This document shows, one piece after another, positions 42,558-51,945 of a DNA stretch of 64,000 nucleotides; positions within the stretch are counted from its first letter, which is position 1, and each line of letters opens with the position of its first letter. The notes beneath the pieces were generated by a model, which saw nothing but the letters and a program-made list of their open reading frames with translations, ran no database searches and had not been told where the DNA came from. The stretch lies in the NCBI RefSeq assembly GCF_000744285.1, contig NZ_JQLQ01000002.1, positions 248,001 through 312,000 of the forward strand, written 5' to 3'. This DNA is from Carnobacterium pleistocenium FTR1. GTDB taxonomy: Bacteria > Bacillota > Bacilli > Lactobacillales > Carnobacteriaceae. Position numbers and translations under genes: made by a program.

Positions 42558-43205
42558 TTGTTTAAACAAATAGTGGATTATTTTAGCAATAATGGAAGCC
42601 AGTATGGAGAGTACCTAATCCAACATATCCAATTAAGCTTGACCGCATTAGGGATTGGCTTGGTGATTGGGGTACCACTTGGTTACATCAGCTACAAACA
42701 TCAAAAAGTAGCAGAATTTTTTACAACCACATCTCAATTGTTGAGAATCATTCCAAGCTTAGCCATTTTATTCATTTTAATTCCAATTATTGGAGTAGGA
42801 GAATTACCAGCCTTAATTGCATTAGTATTTTTAGGAATTCCACCCATTTTGATAAATACAATTCTTGGATTTAAAGAGATTCCAGCTGTAACAAAAGAAG
42901 TGGCTGAAGGATTAGGAATGAATACCAAACAACTAATGAAAAGAATTGAATTTCCTTTAGCGACACCGTTCATCTTAAACGGAATCAAATTATCTTTAGT
43001 GGAAATTATTGCTAGTGCTACACTTGCGACTTATATTGGAGCTGGTGGTCTGGGAACACTTATTTTTACAGGTTTAGGGTTATACAGAATGGATCTGTTA
43101 GTGATTGGTGGAGGAACCGTTACAATTCTTTCTTTATTGAGTATGTTTATTTTGGACAGTATTATAAGAAAGGTGTCGAAAAATCGTGTCGAATTTAGCA
43201 GTTAA
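42558..43205 (+). CDS. OpuC-type ABC transporter permease 1
   Basis: A 215-residue membrane permease with about five to six hydrophobic segments. FKQIVDYFSNNG at the start matches the OpuCB pattern, and ITKEVAEGLGMNTKQLMKRIEFPLA-type coupling-loop sequence (EVAEGLGM...EFPLA) lies near residue 120. The frame is open from 42483 with ATGs at 42483 and 42543, but neither has a ribosome binding site. TTG at 42558 is seven bases after GGGGGA and gives the usual family length, so it is chosen. Its end overlaps the ATPase gene by 20 bases. Confidence 0.8.
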   Translation: MFKQIVDYFSNNGSQYGEYLIQHIQLSLTALGIGLVIGVPLGYISYKHQKVAEFFTTTSQLLRIIPSLAILFILIPIIGVGELPALIALVFLGIPPILINTILGFKEIPAVTKEVAEGLGMNTKQLMKRIEFPLATPFILNGIKLSLVEIIASATLATYIGAGGLGTLIFTGLGLYRMDLLVIGGGTVTILSLLSMFILDSIIRKVSKNRVEFSS

Positions 43206-43953
43206 GTTTAAAAATGTAGAAAAAAAGTTTGGATCAGAAACCATTATTGAGAAGCTTTCCTTTGAGGTTGAATCTGGGGAATTTATTACAATATTAGGTT
43301 CATCAGGATCTGGTAAAACTACAACTTTAAAAATGATCAATCGCTTGATTGAACCAGATGGAGGAACAATTGAAGTCAATGGGAAAAGTATAGCACAGAC
43401 TGATTTAATTGAATTGAGAAGAGATATTGGATATGTGGTGCAACAAATTGGTCTGTTTCCTCACTTAACTATTGAAAAAAATATTGCAACTGTGCCAGAG
43501 TTGCTTGGTTGGGATAAAAATAAAATTCAGTCTAGAGTAAAAGAACTGATGGAACTAGTTAAATTGCCTTATGAGCAATATGGCAAACGATATCCTAAAC
43601 AACTTTCCGGTGGCCAGCAACAGCGAGTGGGAGTTGCTAGAGCGCTAGCAGCTAATCCGCAAATTATGTTGTTAGACGAGCCTTTTGGTGCTGTTGATGC
43701 AATTACTCGGAAAGAGTTGCAAAAACAAATAAAAATGATTCATCAAGAGTTGATGGGGAAGACTTTCCTTTTTGTCACACATGATATTAATGAAGCCTTT
43801 TATCTAGGGGATAAAGTAATGATTATGGATGATGGGAAAATCAGTCAATATGATACACCAAAAAATATCGTTAAGAATCCTGAAACAGCTTTTGTTAAAG
43901 AGTTGTTAGATACAATATATGAAGAAGAGGTTTTATGGAGGGAATTAAAATGA
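43186..43953 (+). CDS. OpuC-type ABC transporter ATP-binding protein
   Basis: A 255-residue ATPase. Walker A is GSSGSGKTT, the signature is LSGGQQQRVGVARAL, Walker B is IMLLDEPFGAVD, and the H-loop is FVTHDINEA. The start is GTG at 43186, inside the end of the permease gene, with AAGGTG upstream. There is no C-terminal CBS pair like that of OpuCA or OpuAA, so ionic-strength sensing through CBS domains is not expected; this argues against a simple osmoregulatory importer. Its stop overlaps the next permease start (ATGA). Confidence 0.9.
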   Translation: MSNLAVKFKNVEKKFGSETIIEKLSFEVESGEFITILGSSGSGKTTTLKMINRLIEPDGGTIEVNGKSIAQTDLIELRRDIGYVVQQIGLFPHLTIEKNIATVPELLGWDKNKIQSRVKELMELVKLPYEQYGKRYPKQLSGGQQQRVGVARALAANPQIMLLDEPFGAVDAITRKELQKQIKMIHQELMGKTFLFVTHDINEAFYLGDKVMIMDDGKISQYDTPKNIVKNPETAFVKELLDTIYEEEVLWRELK

Positions 43954-44582
43954 TCGACTACTGGATCAATTATCATACAAGATTAATTGAAGCTTTATTG
44001 ATACATGTACAGTTAGTGACAGTATCTTTAATGGCTGCCTTACTCATTGCGATGGTGGTCATCTTTACTTGTTTAAATAAAGGTAAATGGTTAAGTGGTT
44101 TGATTTATTTTTTTTCAGCACTTTATTCCATCCCTAGCTATGCCTTTTTTGCTTTATTGATACCGCTAAGTGGATTAGGAAGAAACACTGCAATTATTGT
44201 CTTAATATTATACAGTGAATACATTCTATTACGAACGTTTTCAACCGGCATAAAACAAATTGATCCATTGATTATTGAATCAGCTAAAGGGATGGGCATG
44301 ACAGATCGTCAAGTCTTTTTCAGAATTCAGTTGCCTTTAGCCTCTAAATCGATTTTCAGTGGAATTCGATTAGCGCTAACTTCAATCATTGGAATAGCAA
44401 CAATTGCGGCTACAATCAATGCGGGCGGTTTAGGAACTGTTTTATTTGATGGTTTGCGAACGCAAAGTATTGTAAAAATTGTATGGGGATCACTGTTAAC
44501 AATCTTCTTGTGTGTTTGCAGTAATGGTGTGTTGCGTTTAATTGAAAAGTTTACTCTAAGGAATTTGGAATTGGGGGACTAA
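43950..44582 (+). CDS. OpuC-type ABC transporter permease 2
   Basis: A 210-residue permease with about five hydrophobic segments, the partner of permease 1. ESAKGMGMTDRQVFFRIQLPLA is the EAA-type coupling loop and GIATIAATINAGGLGTVLF the conserved C-terminal region. A frame start at 43935 exists, but GGAGGG seven bases before the ATG at 43950 supports the latter. It overlaps the ATPase gene by four bases, and the oxidoreductase gene follows after one base. Confidence 0.9.
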   Translation: MIDYWINYHTRLIEALLIHVQLVTVSLMAALLIAMVVIFTCLNKGKWLSGLIYFFSALYSIPSYAFFALLIPLSGLGRNTAIIVLILYSEYILLRTFSTGIKQIDPLIIESAKGMGMTDRQVFFRIQLPLASKSIFSGIRLALTSIIGIATIAATINAGGLGTVLFDGLRTQSIVKIVWGSLLTIFLCVCSNGVLRLIEKFTLRNLELGD

Positions 44583-44583
44583 C

Positions 44584-45564
44584 ATGAAAGCAGTAGTTGT
44601 CTATGAAGCCGGTGGACCAGAAAAATTGGTTTATAAAGAAGTACCAAAGCCTATTCTTAAAAAAGAGTGGTCTTTAGTCAAAGTAATGGGTTTTGGCGTT
44701 AATCATTCTGAAATTTTCACTCGAGAAGGCAAATCACCAAGCGTTCATTTTCCTCGTATTTTAGGCATTGAATGTGTGGGTATTATTGAAGAAACGAGCG
44801 ATGAAAATCTATTTCGAGTTGGTCAAAAGGTAATTTCTATCATGGGAGAAATGGGAAGATCATTTGATGGAAGCTATGCCGAATATGTGTTGCTTCCTAA
44901 TGAACAGATTTATCCTATAGAGACGGATCTTTCATGGGAGGAGTTAGCTACGATTCCTGAAACGTACTATACTGCTTTTGGTTCTATGAAAAATTTGCAG
45001 ATCAAAGAAAGTGATCAGATTTTAGTACGTGGAGCAACAAGTGGTGTGGGCATTGCTTTTTTAAATCTAATAAGAAGTCAATTTAAAACAATTCATGTAG
45101 AAGGAACCAGTCGAAATTTAGCTACAAGAGAACTGTTGATTCAAACTGGTTTTGATGATGTGATTGAAGATAAGAATGGTCAATTGCAAACTGAGAAAAC
45201 ATATGACAAAATTATTGAATTGATTGGACCAGCAACTGTAAAAGATAGCTTTAATCATATTAATGAACATGGAATCGTTTGTAGTACTGGACAATTAGGC
45301 GGGCAATGGTTCTTAAAAGATTTTGACCCTATTACAGATATTAAAGCCAATAGTTATTTGACTAGTTTTTATTCAGACAACGTCGATGGCAGTAAATTGA
45401 GCGAGCTATTCCAATTTATTGAAAAAAATAAGCTAACGGTTAAACCTGAGAAAGTATTTGAACTAAAAGATAGCAGTAAAGCGCATGCCTTTATTGAAAG
45501 CAATCACAGCTTTGGAAAAGTGGTTATTCTAAATAAGGACTTGGGTAATTATAAAAACAGATAA
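44584..45564 (+). CDS. Zinc-independent MDR alcohol dehydrogenase / quinone oxidoreductase family protein
   Basis: A 326-residue NAD(P)H-dependent enzyme of the medium-chain dehydrogenase family. GVNHSEIFTREG and FPRILGIECVGIIE in the N-terminal domain lack the zinc-binding Cys/His pattern; VRGATSGVGIAFLNLI is the cofactor loop near residue 150. That combination fits quinone oxidoreductase or enal/enone reductase types. It starts one base after the permease gene, with GGGGGAC upstream, so it is part of the transporter operon. This is an unusual partner for an Opu-type importer and may modify the imported compound. Confidence 0.85.
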   Translation: MKAVVVYEAGGPEKLVYKEVPKPILKKEWSLVKVMGFGVNHSEIFTREGKSPSVHFPRILGIECVGIIEETSDENLFRVGQKVISIMGEMGRSFDGSYAEYVLLPNEQIYPIETDLSWEELATIPETYYTAFGSMKNLQIKESDQILVRGATSGVGIAFLNLIRSQFKTIHVEGTSRNLATRELLIQTGFDDVIEDKNGQLQTEKTYDKIIELIGPATVKDSFNHINEHGIVCSTGQLGGQWFLKDFDPITDIKANSYLTSFYSDNVDGSKLSELFQFIEKNKLTVKPEKVFELKDSSKAHAFIESNHSFGKVVILNKDLGNYKNR

Positions 45565-46113
45565 TCAATAGATGCAACCATTCGTTATACAGAAAATTAC
45601 GATTGTACCTGTGCATAATAAAATTGGAAGAATGATTGATCCGCTGATAGGAATCAGAGTGTAGAAATTTGATCATTAACAGCATCTAAACTCAAACTTA
45701 GAGTTCACTGTTAAAAAATAATGTAGATAAACAGAAGTCACCATAGTCAGTCAGAAAAGTCTATCATAAAGTTGAGAGGCTTTTTTTCATATTCTGATTT
45801 GTCAAATGAAACTAAATACGCTTACTTCTCAAAAACTATACTTTTTGTTATAGTAGAGTAGTAAAATGTGTAATCAATCAAGAATCAACTTAGTCTATTA
45901 TCATTACTTGGTTGAAATGGTGATAACTATGTTAAATATGAAGCACATATTGGAATAATAGTGAGTGAGGAACTAAGTAGTGGATAAAATCTGCAGTTCT
46001 AGATAAATAAATATCGGTGCAGCAATAACAGAATATAAAAAAAGGCATCATTAAATAAGTGTTGTTAGAATAAAGAATAACGCTTTTGACCAAAGGAACG
46101 GGGGAGTGAACAA
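45565..46113. other. Intergenic region upstream of the ROK kinase
   Basis: 549 AT-rich bases. A hairpin TAACAG...CTGTTA with inner AACTC/GAGTT (45676-45712) follows the dehydrogenase gene but lacks a plus-strand T run; GAGGCTTTTTTTC at 45776-45789 may end transcripts. TATACTTTTTGTTATAGTA near 45838 is promoter-like. No gene is seen. Confidence 0.35.
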
Positions 46114-47001
46114 ATGAGCATTGTTGTGTTTGATATTGGTGGGTCTGCAGTGAAATATGGTCTATGGGAAAATGAAAATTTAAGCAATAAAGGGTCTTTT
46201 TATACACCTGAAAATTGGAAAGATATGAAAGAAGAAATGAAAAAAATCTACCATAACTTTACTAATGATAAATCAGTTGAAGGTGTTGCAATTAGCGCTC
46301 CAGGAGCTGTTGATGTGCAAGAGGGAAATATCAAAGGAATCAGTTCCGTTCCTTATCTCCATTTTTTTTCAATTAAAAAAGAGTGGGAAGAGTTATTTGG
46401 TGTACCTGTTTCAATGGAAAATGATGCCAATTGTGCTGCCTTGGCAGAAGTATGGCGAGGAGTCGCAAAAGATGTTCAAAATGCGTTATTCCTTATCATC
46501 GGCTCAGGTGTTGGTGGATCTGTTATTATTGATCGGAAATTATTCAAAGGGAGAGATCTTTTTGGAGGAGAATTTGGCTATATGCTCTTAGATGACGTTC
46601 ACACGTTAAGTGACATGGGCAGCCCAGTTCAAATTGCAAAACGTTATGGGAAAGAAATCGGTCTAGATACTGTGGTGGATGGCAAATACCTTTTCGAAGA
46701 AGCCAATAGAGGAGAGCCAATTGCTATGAAATATGTAGAAGGCATTATTGATGCTTTGGCACATGGAATTTATAATCTCACTACCAGTTTTAACCCCGAC
46801 ATGGTCGTTATCGGTGGTGGCATATCTGTACGTGAAGATCTTATTCAGCGTTTGCATGATCGAACGTCTTATTATTTAGAACGTCAGAACGTGCAAGACT
46901 TAAAATTGAATATTCAAGTATGCAAATTTCACAACGATGCTAATCTGATTGGGGCCGTGGTCCATTTTGAACAAACACTAGGTAATAAGAAGATAAGCTA
47001 G
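46114..47001 (+). CDS. ROK family sugar kinase
   Basis: A 295-residue ATP-dependent sugar kinase of the ROK family. VFDIGGSAVKYGLW is the ATP phosphate-1 motif (residues 4-17), MENDANCAALAEVW carries the catalytic Asp, and LFLIIGSGVGGSVI the second phosphate loop. The Cys-x-Cys-Gly zinc-binding motif of glucokinase and NagC-type members is absent, as in beta-glucoside kinases (BglK). Substrate is therefore open: glucose, a beta-glucoside or another hexose. GGGGGAG precedes the ATG. It stands alone between an intergenic gap and a terminator. Confidence 0.85.
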   Translation: MSIVVFDIGGSAVKYGLWENENLSNKGSFYTPENWKDMKEEMKKIYHNFTNDKSVEGVAISAPGAVDVQEGNIKGISSVPYLHFFSIKKEWEELFGVPVSMENDANCAALAEVWRGVAKDVQNALFLIIGSGVGGSVIIDRKLFKGRDLFGGEFGYMLLDDVHTLSDMGSPVQIAKRYGKEIGLDTVVDGKYLFEEANRGEPIAMKYVEGIIDALAHGIYNLTTSFNPDMVVIGGGISVREDLIQRLHDRTSYYLERQNVQDLKLNIQVCKFHNDANLIGAVVHFEQTLGNKKIS

Positions 47002-47071
47002 TAAAAGACTGATGCTGTTTTATTAATGGTCTCAATTAGCTAAAATTAAAAAGCTAGATGGGATCTTTAAT

Positions 47072-47119
47072 AAAAAAAGCTGTTAGACATTCGGTAGTGA
47101 CCGAACGTCTAACGGCTTA
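47072..47119. terminator. Terminator between ROK kinase and N5-(carboxyethyl)ornithine synthase-like gene
   Basis: AGCTGTTAGACATTCGGT pairs with ACCGAACGTCTAACGGCT around AGTG; the minus strand continues into seven T. Confidence 0.9.
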
Positions 47120-47157
47120 TTAGCTTTTTAACCAAATTTATAAAGCCAGTCTTTTGA

Positions 47158-48183
47158 TTAAAGATTGGCTACAGTATTTTGTTCATCTGGATCAATGAGT
47201 GAATCTGGTGTAGATCGATGTTGAAATTGATTGATTCGTTTATCCATAATGTGACCTTGGTCAATGATCAGAGCATTTTCTAAAATAACATTTGGACGGC
47301 TTTCGATCAAATCATCAATGTATTTAACGGTTTCAGTTGAAATAGCACTTGAAGAAGAACGATAAAAAATAGTTGGAGTATGATTAACTGCATAATGGAC
47401 AATGCCATCTATTTCATAAATTGGATTATCTAATGAAGTAGGAATAGTAGTCTCGATAGCTCCATGTTCATCACAACTGACATCAATGAACATTGTGCCA
47501 GGTTTGAATCGCTTCAAATCATTTTGGTAAATAAGATGATCTACACGAGAATTATCCCATAAGACCGCATTGACGATCACATCATATTCAGTCATTTCTT
47601 TCCGAAATAATTTTTCTTGATCACGGTTATAGATTCGAACATCTGCGCCCAATCCGATTAAAATACGTTGTGCTCCGCGTGCGGTATTTCCGCGTCCTAA
47701 GATAGCTACCTTTGTGTCATAAGGCATAATACCATTTAGTTGATAAGCATGCATAACGGCTGCTTCACCAGCTAGTTCATTATTGCGCCAATAAGAATGG
47801 CGGTTATCTTCATACATATCTTCCCAAGCGTAAGCAGAAAGCTCATTAGATAATAATGTATTGGTCACTTTTTTATTTTGGACAGCATGAACCCAGCCAA
47901 ATAACGTTTGTCCTGGATGTAGATCCTTTAAAAAGGAAGCGTCTCCAATTTTAGGATCACAAATAATATCTTGTTCCAAGGCTATGCTCCGCGGAACTAC
48001 CTGACAACCTAAAGCAGCATATTCAGTATCCGAAATATTTAAATCACTTCCATAACCTTCCTCAAAATATAAAGCTTCCCGGTATTTTATGTGCGTGATT
48101 TCTTTAGGCAGTAAGGCAATCCGCTTCTCTCCGAGTTTGTGACTGTTGACAAATCCGATAGTTTTCAAATGTTTGTGCAGCAT
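47158..48183 (-). CDS. N5-(carboxyethyl)ornithine synthase-like protein
   Basis: A 341-residue enzyme of the alanine dehydrogenase/pyridine nucleotide transhydrogenase superfamily. KTIGFVNSHKLGEKRIALLP at the N-terminus and VAILGRGNTARGAQRILIGLG near residue 160 (NAD(P) loop) match the lactococcal Ceo type, which reductively joins pyruvate to the side-chain amine of ornithine. FIDVSCDEHGAIE is a conserved later motif. The GRGNTARG loop differs from alanine dehydrogenase. AGGAGG lies eight bases before the ATG. The biological role of carboxyethyl amino acids is unclear. Single gene. Confidence 0.8.
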   Translation of the reverse strand: MLHKHLKTIGFVNSHKLGEKRIALLPKEITHIKYREALYFEEGYGSDLNISDTEYAALGCQVVPRSIALEQDIICDPKIGDASFLKDLHPGQTLFGWVHAVQNKKVTNTLLSNELSAYAWEDMYEDNRHSYWRNNELAGEAAVMHAYQLNGIMPYDTKVAILGRGNTARGAQRILIGLGADVRIYNRDQEKLFRKEMTEYDVIVNAVLWDNSRVDHLIYQNDLKRFKPGTMFIDVSCDEHGAIETTIPTSLDNPIYEIDGIVHYAVNHTPTIFYRSSSSAISTETVKYIDDLIESRPNVILENALIIDQGHIMDKRINQFQHRSTPDSLIDPDEQNTVANL

Positions 48184-48299
48184 GTTCCTAACCTCCTATT
48201 TATTTATGTATAAAATAGTATGAAATACACTCTAATTATCTCACTAATAGTGGTGGGTTGCAAATTTACGACGAAACAAAAGGTTAGTAATCAATCAAA

Positions 48300-48680
48300 A
48301 GTGTAGCGTGATGCCTATTTAATCATTAAAGTTATTTTATTCGTCAAATGACCATTAGGCTCACACCCTGTCTGATTCGTAGCTACAATGACCAAAGCCT
48401 CAAAACTAGTTAGACGTGTTGCTCATCATTTTATTTGTAGCAATATTCACAAACGAGACATTTTGATATAGAAACTCAGGGAGTAGCATCTTGAAAATCT
48501 CTGTTAATCGTTTGCTAGCTTCAAAAATCTTTTCTGAGAGACTACAATAAGTGCAAATGTAGGTTTTTCGTTTACATGTATGATCGAATGAGAAATAACT
48601 TGGATAGGCAGTATCTTTCTTTAAATCGAAGTGCCTCTTTTCAGTGCATCAAACTCTTGGGCCAACTGATTCGGCGTTTT
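48300..48680 (-). other. Degraded coding sequence of unknown origin
   Basis: On the minus strand two frames read as protein over short stretches: TPNQLAQEFDALKRGTSI (about 48610-48680), then after a frame change HFDLKKDTAYPSYFSFDH and KRKTYICTYCSLSEKIFEA (about 48430-48620) ending at a TAG. Cys-x-x-Cys spacing suggests a zinc ribbon. No start or full domain remains. The rest of the 48184-48753 gap shows nothing recognisable. Confidence 0.35.
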
Positions 48681-48753
48681 TTCATTCTAATTGAGTAGAA
48701 TCACAACAACCAGATAAGATAGTCCTTTAGTCTATTTCCTATTGCTGCTCATT

Positions 48754-50156
48754 TCAGACAAAATTTTCCCTGAAATGAGCAAAACTAAGTCGGAATCCAT
48801 TCTTTTGGTCACCGAATTTTTGTACTTCCAAAAAAATAATATTTTTTTTCAGTAGCTCTTGCAAAATATTGTCTACTTCTGCTTTTGTTTTTTTCGGAAA
48901 AAGGCAGTATAAGTGGAATCCACCTTTAGCTGGTAAAAATTCTATATCTTCTCCAAATTCTATTCTTAACCATTTCTCCATCATGCGAGCTCTTTCCGCT
49001 AAATTAATTTTGAGCTTTTTTTGGTGCTCGTCCATCTCGATTCGTAAATAATGATCGGCCATAAATTGAGGTAGGAAACTAAGCTCTGATTCAATTTGGA
49101 ATCGTATATCTGCCAGTTCCTTCAATATATTCTTGGGTCCGACCATCCAACCAATTCGCAAATGATTTCCAGCTAATTTGGATAGAGTGCCTAAATAAAT
49201 AACCTGTTGCTGTTGATCCATCTTTTTTAAAGGACTATTATCGACTGACTGATCAAAAGATAAGGCGCCATATGCGTCATCTTCTACAATGGGAATCCGT
49301 TTCATCAAGCAATAATCAAGAATGTCCGTTTTTCGTTTAGCACTCATCACCAATCCGGTTGGATTTTGAAAAATAGGATTTAGGAATATCATTTTTAACG
49401 GATAATTTATGGACGCTTCTTGCAATCCTTTAATTGTCATACCTTCAGTATCCATAGAAATGGGTATAATACGAAGACCTGCTGCTTGAAATAAGCGGAG
49501 AGAATAAAAATGAGAAGGAGCTTCGATACCAACTGCATCTCCTGGTTTTAATAATCCTTGTGAAATGAGAAATAATGCGTTTTGCGTCCCAGAAGTAATC
49601 ATAATTTCTTCTATCGGAACTTCCATTTGATAGGTTTTTTTGAGATGCAACTGAACACTTTCTCTTAAAGAATGCATTTCACTGTCGGGACTCTGTTTTC
49701 TTTCTTGTAGGATTAATTCTTTCCAGGATAAACTGGGTGACTGAAGTTCCGGCAATAAATCTGCAGGCAAGTTTCCGTTGGATAAGTCAATGACTCTGTC
49801 CTGTTTCTGCTCCCTAAATCTGGCAACAGTCTGTTGATAGTCACTTTTTTTTTAAAACTATCAGTAGTGAGTGAAGTACCCCAGTTGATCAAAGATTTTG
49901 TTTGCAATCCCCATTTGTCTGGGTTCACATAGGTCCCACTCCCTTTTTTTCTTGCCAGTACTCCTTGGGCTGTCAATTCCTCCATTGCGTGGATGACAGT
50001 AGATCGATTTACTTTCAGATACTCAGCTAACTTTCTTTCCGAAGGCAAACGGGTTCCAGGTTTTAATTCACCAGACTTAATTTTCTCTTCCGTTAACAAC
50101 ATGATTTTTTGATATAAAGGCATGCTATGAGCTTGATTAATACTCCATTTGTTCAT
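48754..50156 (-). pseudogene. pdxR: MocR/PdxR-type GntR regulator with aminotransferase domain, split by a frameshift
   Basis: The 5' part (50156 to about 49850) encodes a GntR winged helix-turn-helix (PSERKLAEYLKVNRSTVIHA, about residues 40-60). The 3' part (from about 49845 to 48754) encodes a type I aminotransferase fold with the PLP-type VEDDAYGAL and GTLSKLAGNHLRIGW segments. The two are joined if one base is added to a nine-A run at 49845-49853: the frame then continues SDYQQTVARF, giving about 467 residues, the normal PdxR length. The gene is divergent from pdxS-pdxT, which PdxR activates in other Gram-positives. The break could be a mutation, a sequencing error or slippage control. 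Confidence 0.85.
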
Positions 50157-50198
50157 GCTATTTCCTCTTTCTTAAATGTTTTTTTTATTATAGCACGA

Positions 50199-50230
50199 AT
50201 TGGATGGTATATTTCCAATCCAATTGGATG
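50199..50230. promoter_or_regulatory. Probable PdxR operator
   Basis: ATTGGATG occurs twice in direct orientation (50199-50206 and 50223-50230), 24 bp apart, with TTTCCAATCCAATTGG between them giving inverted halves. Known MocR regulators bind such combined direct and inverted repeats between pdxR and pdxS. Confidence 0.6.
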
Positions 50231-50302
50231 TAGTCTGATGTTTTTTTCTTACGTATACTTTTAATCAGTACTAGCGCAGTAAAAATACGAGGAGGAATTA
50301 AT

Positions 50303-51193
50303 ATGAATGAAAACATTATTGGCAGCATGAGAGTTAAACGTGGAATGGCTCAAATGCAAAAAGGCGGAGTCATTATGGACGTGGTAAATGCTGAACAAGC
50401 TAAAATTGCAGAAGCAGCAGGAGCAGTTGCCGTCATGGCATTAGAACGCGTACCTTCGGATATACGCAAAGAAGGTGGAGTTGCCCGCATGGCCAATCCG
50501 ACTATTATTGAAGCAGTCATGAATGCCGTTAGTATTCCTGTAATGGCTAAGGCACGTATTGGACATATTTCTGAAGCCCGTATTTTGGAAGCTATGGGAG
50601 TAGATTATATTGACGAAAGTGAAGTCTTGACTCCAGCAGATGATACCTTTCATTTACTGAAGTCGGAATATGTAGTGCCATTTGTCTGCGGCTGCCGAGA
50701 CTTAGGTGAGGCTTTACGGCGCATTGGCGAAGGAGCATCGATGCTTCGAACTAAAGGGGAACCTGGAACTGGAAATATAGTGGAGGCCGTTCGCCACATG
50801 CGTAAAGTAAATAGTCAAATACGTGAACTTTCTACTAAGTCATATGAGGAGTTGATGACTTTTGCCAAAGAGATTGGAGCCCCTTATGAATTAGTAAAAG
50901 AAGTAAAACAACTTGGTAAATTACCAGTTGTAAATTTTGCTGCTGGAGGAGTGGCTACACCAGCTGATGCTGCTTTAATGATGAGTCTTGGAGCAAATGG
51001 TGTGTTTGTCGGTTCTGGTATTTTTAAATCCGAATCACCAGAAAAATTTGCTCATGCTATTGTTCAAGCAACTACGAACTATGAAGACTATGAATTGCTA
51101 GCTGAGCTTTCTAAAGGTTTAGGTGAACCGATGAAAGGAATAGAAATCAGCCAATTACTTCAATCTGAACGGATGCAGGAAAGAGGTTGGTAA
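50303..51193 (+). CDS. pdxS: Pyridoxal 5'-phosphate synthase subunit PdxS
   Basis: The synthase subunit of the DXP-independent vitamin B6 pathway, making PLP from ribose 5-phosphate, glyceraldehyde 3-phosphate and ammonia. The 296-residue TIM barrel has the catalytic Lys83 in VMAKARIGH, the second Lys in [10 protein letters not shown], and the phosphate-binding [17 protein letters not shown] and [18 protein letters not shown] precedes the ATG. It is followed at two bases by pdxT, whose product delivers ammonia from glutamine. Expression probably depends on the divergent PdxR gene, which is frameshifted here. Confidence 0.97.
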   Translation: MNENIIGSMRVKRGMAQMQKGGVIMDVVNAEQAKIAEAAGAVAVMALERVPSDIRKEGGVARMANPTIIEAVMNAVSIPVMAKARIGHISEARILEAMGVDYIDESEVLTPADDTFHLLKSEYVVPFVCGCRDLGEALRRIGEGASMLRTKGEPGTGNIVEAVRHMRKVNSQIRELSTKSYEELMTFAKEIGAPYELVKEVKQLGKLPVVNFAAGGVATPADAALMMSLGANGVFVGSGIFKSESPEKFAHAIVQATTNYEDYELLAELSKGLGEPMKGIEISQLLQSERMQERGW

Positions 51194-51195
51194 GT

Positions 51196-51768
51196 ATGTT
51201 AAAAACCATAGGGGTCCTCGATCTACAAGGTGCCGTTACGGAACACCTTCTGGCCTTAAAAGCTTTAGGAGTAAATGCAGTATCTGTCAAAAACGCAAAA
51301 GATTTTGATGTTCTAGATGGCCTAATTATACCAGGCGGAGAATCAACAGCAATTGGTCGATTGATTCGAGAAAAAGAGTTGGAGACCCGTCTGCGTTCTT
51401 TCCATAGAGAAAAAAAAGCCATTTTTGGAACCTGTGCGGGTCTTATACTCTGCAGTACGGATGAAAGTCATGCCACGGACGATCTGCGTTTGGGTTTTAT
51501 TGATATGGAAGTAGAACGGAATGGTTTTGGAAGACAAGTAGACAGCTTTGAAACTTCTCTTCATTTTGTAGGTATCAATCAAGAAGTCGAAGCGGTGTTT
51601 ATCCGTGCTCCTTACATTCAATCTGTCGGACCAAATGTAAAAGTTCTAGCTTCTATCAATCAAAAAATTGTAGCTGCAGAGCAAGAAAACGTACTGGTGA
51701 CGGCTTATCACCCTGAACTAACTGAAGATCATGCTGTCTTGAACTACTTTTTAAATAAGATTCGTTAA
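51196..51768 (+). CDS. pdxT: Pyridoxal 5'-phosphate synthase glutaminase subunit PdxT
   Basis: A class I glutaminase of 190 residues that supplies ammonia to PdxS. IGVLDLQGAVTEHL opens the protein, IIPGGEST is the substrate loop, the nucleophile is C80 in FGTCAGLIL, and the His-Glu pair lies in TAYHPELTED. A TTG at 51187 is in frame, but AAGAGG nine bases upstream supports the ATG at 51196. It is co-transcribed with pdxS and followed by a terminator. Confidence 0.95.
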   Translation: MLKTIGVLDLQGAVTEHLLALKALGVNAVSVKNAKDFDVLDGLIIPGGESTAIGRLIREKELETRLRSFHREKKAIFGTCAGLILCSTDESHATDDLRLGFIDMEVERNGFGRQVDSFETSLHFVGINQEVEAVFIRAPYIQSVGPNVKVLASINQKIVAAEQENVLVTAYHPELTEDHAVLNYFLNKIR

Positions 51769-51885
51769 TTAAGCTATTCATTATAGAATATAGTTTTTAT
51801 AATGAATAAGCGTTCAGTTTAGTAAACTATCAAGCACTATCAACAGGCGCAAATAAACCAAATTTCACGAAAAATTTTTAATCGA

Positions 51886-51936
51886 AAAAAAGACCTTCAA
51901 AACCGTATTTTTAAATAGTATTGAAGGTTTTTATAA
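51886..51936. terminator. Bidirectional terminator after pdxT
   Basis: ACCTTCAA and TTGAAGGT arms with a partly paired inner region; A run on the left and T run on the right. It also serves the decayed PTS gene on the other strand. Confidence 0.8.
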
Positions 51937-51945
51937 ATTAAATAA

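Noticed and set aside
45814-45835. TGAAACTAAATACGCTTACTT as a cre site before the ROK kinase
   Set aside because: Three or more mismatches to the cre consensus and nearly 300 bases from the gene; not convincing.
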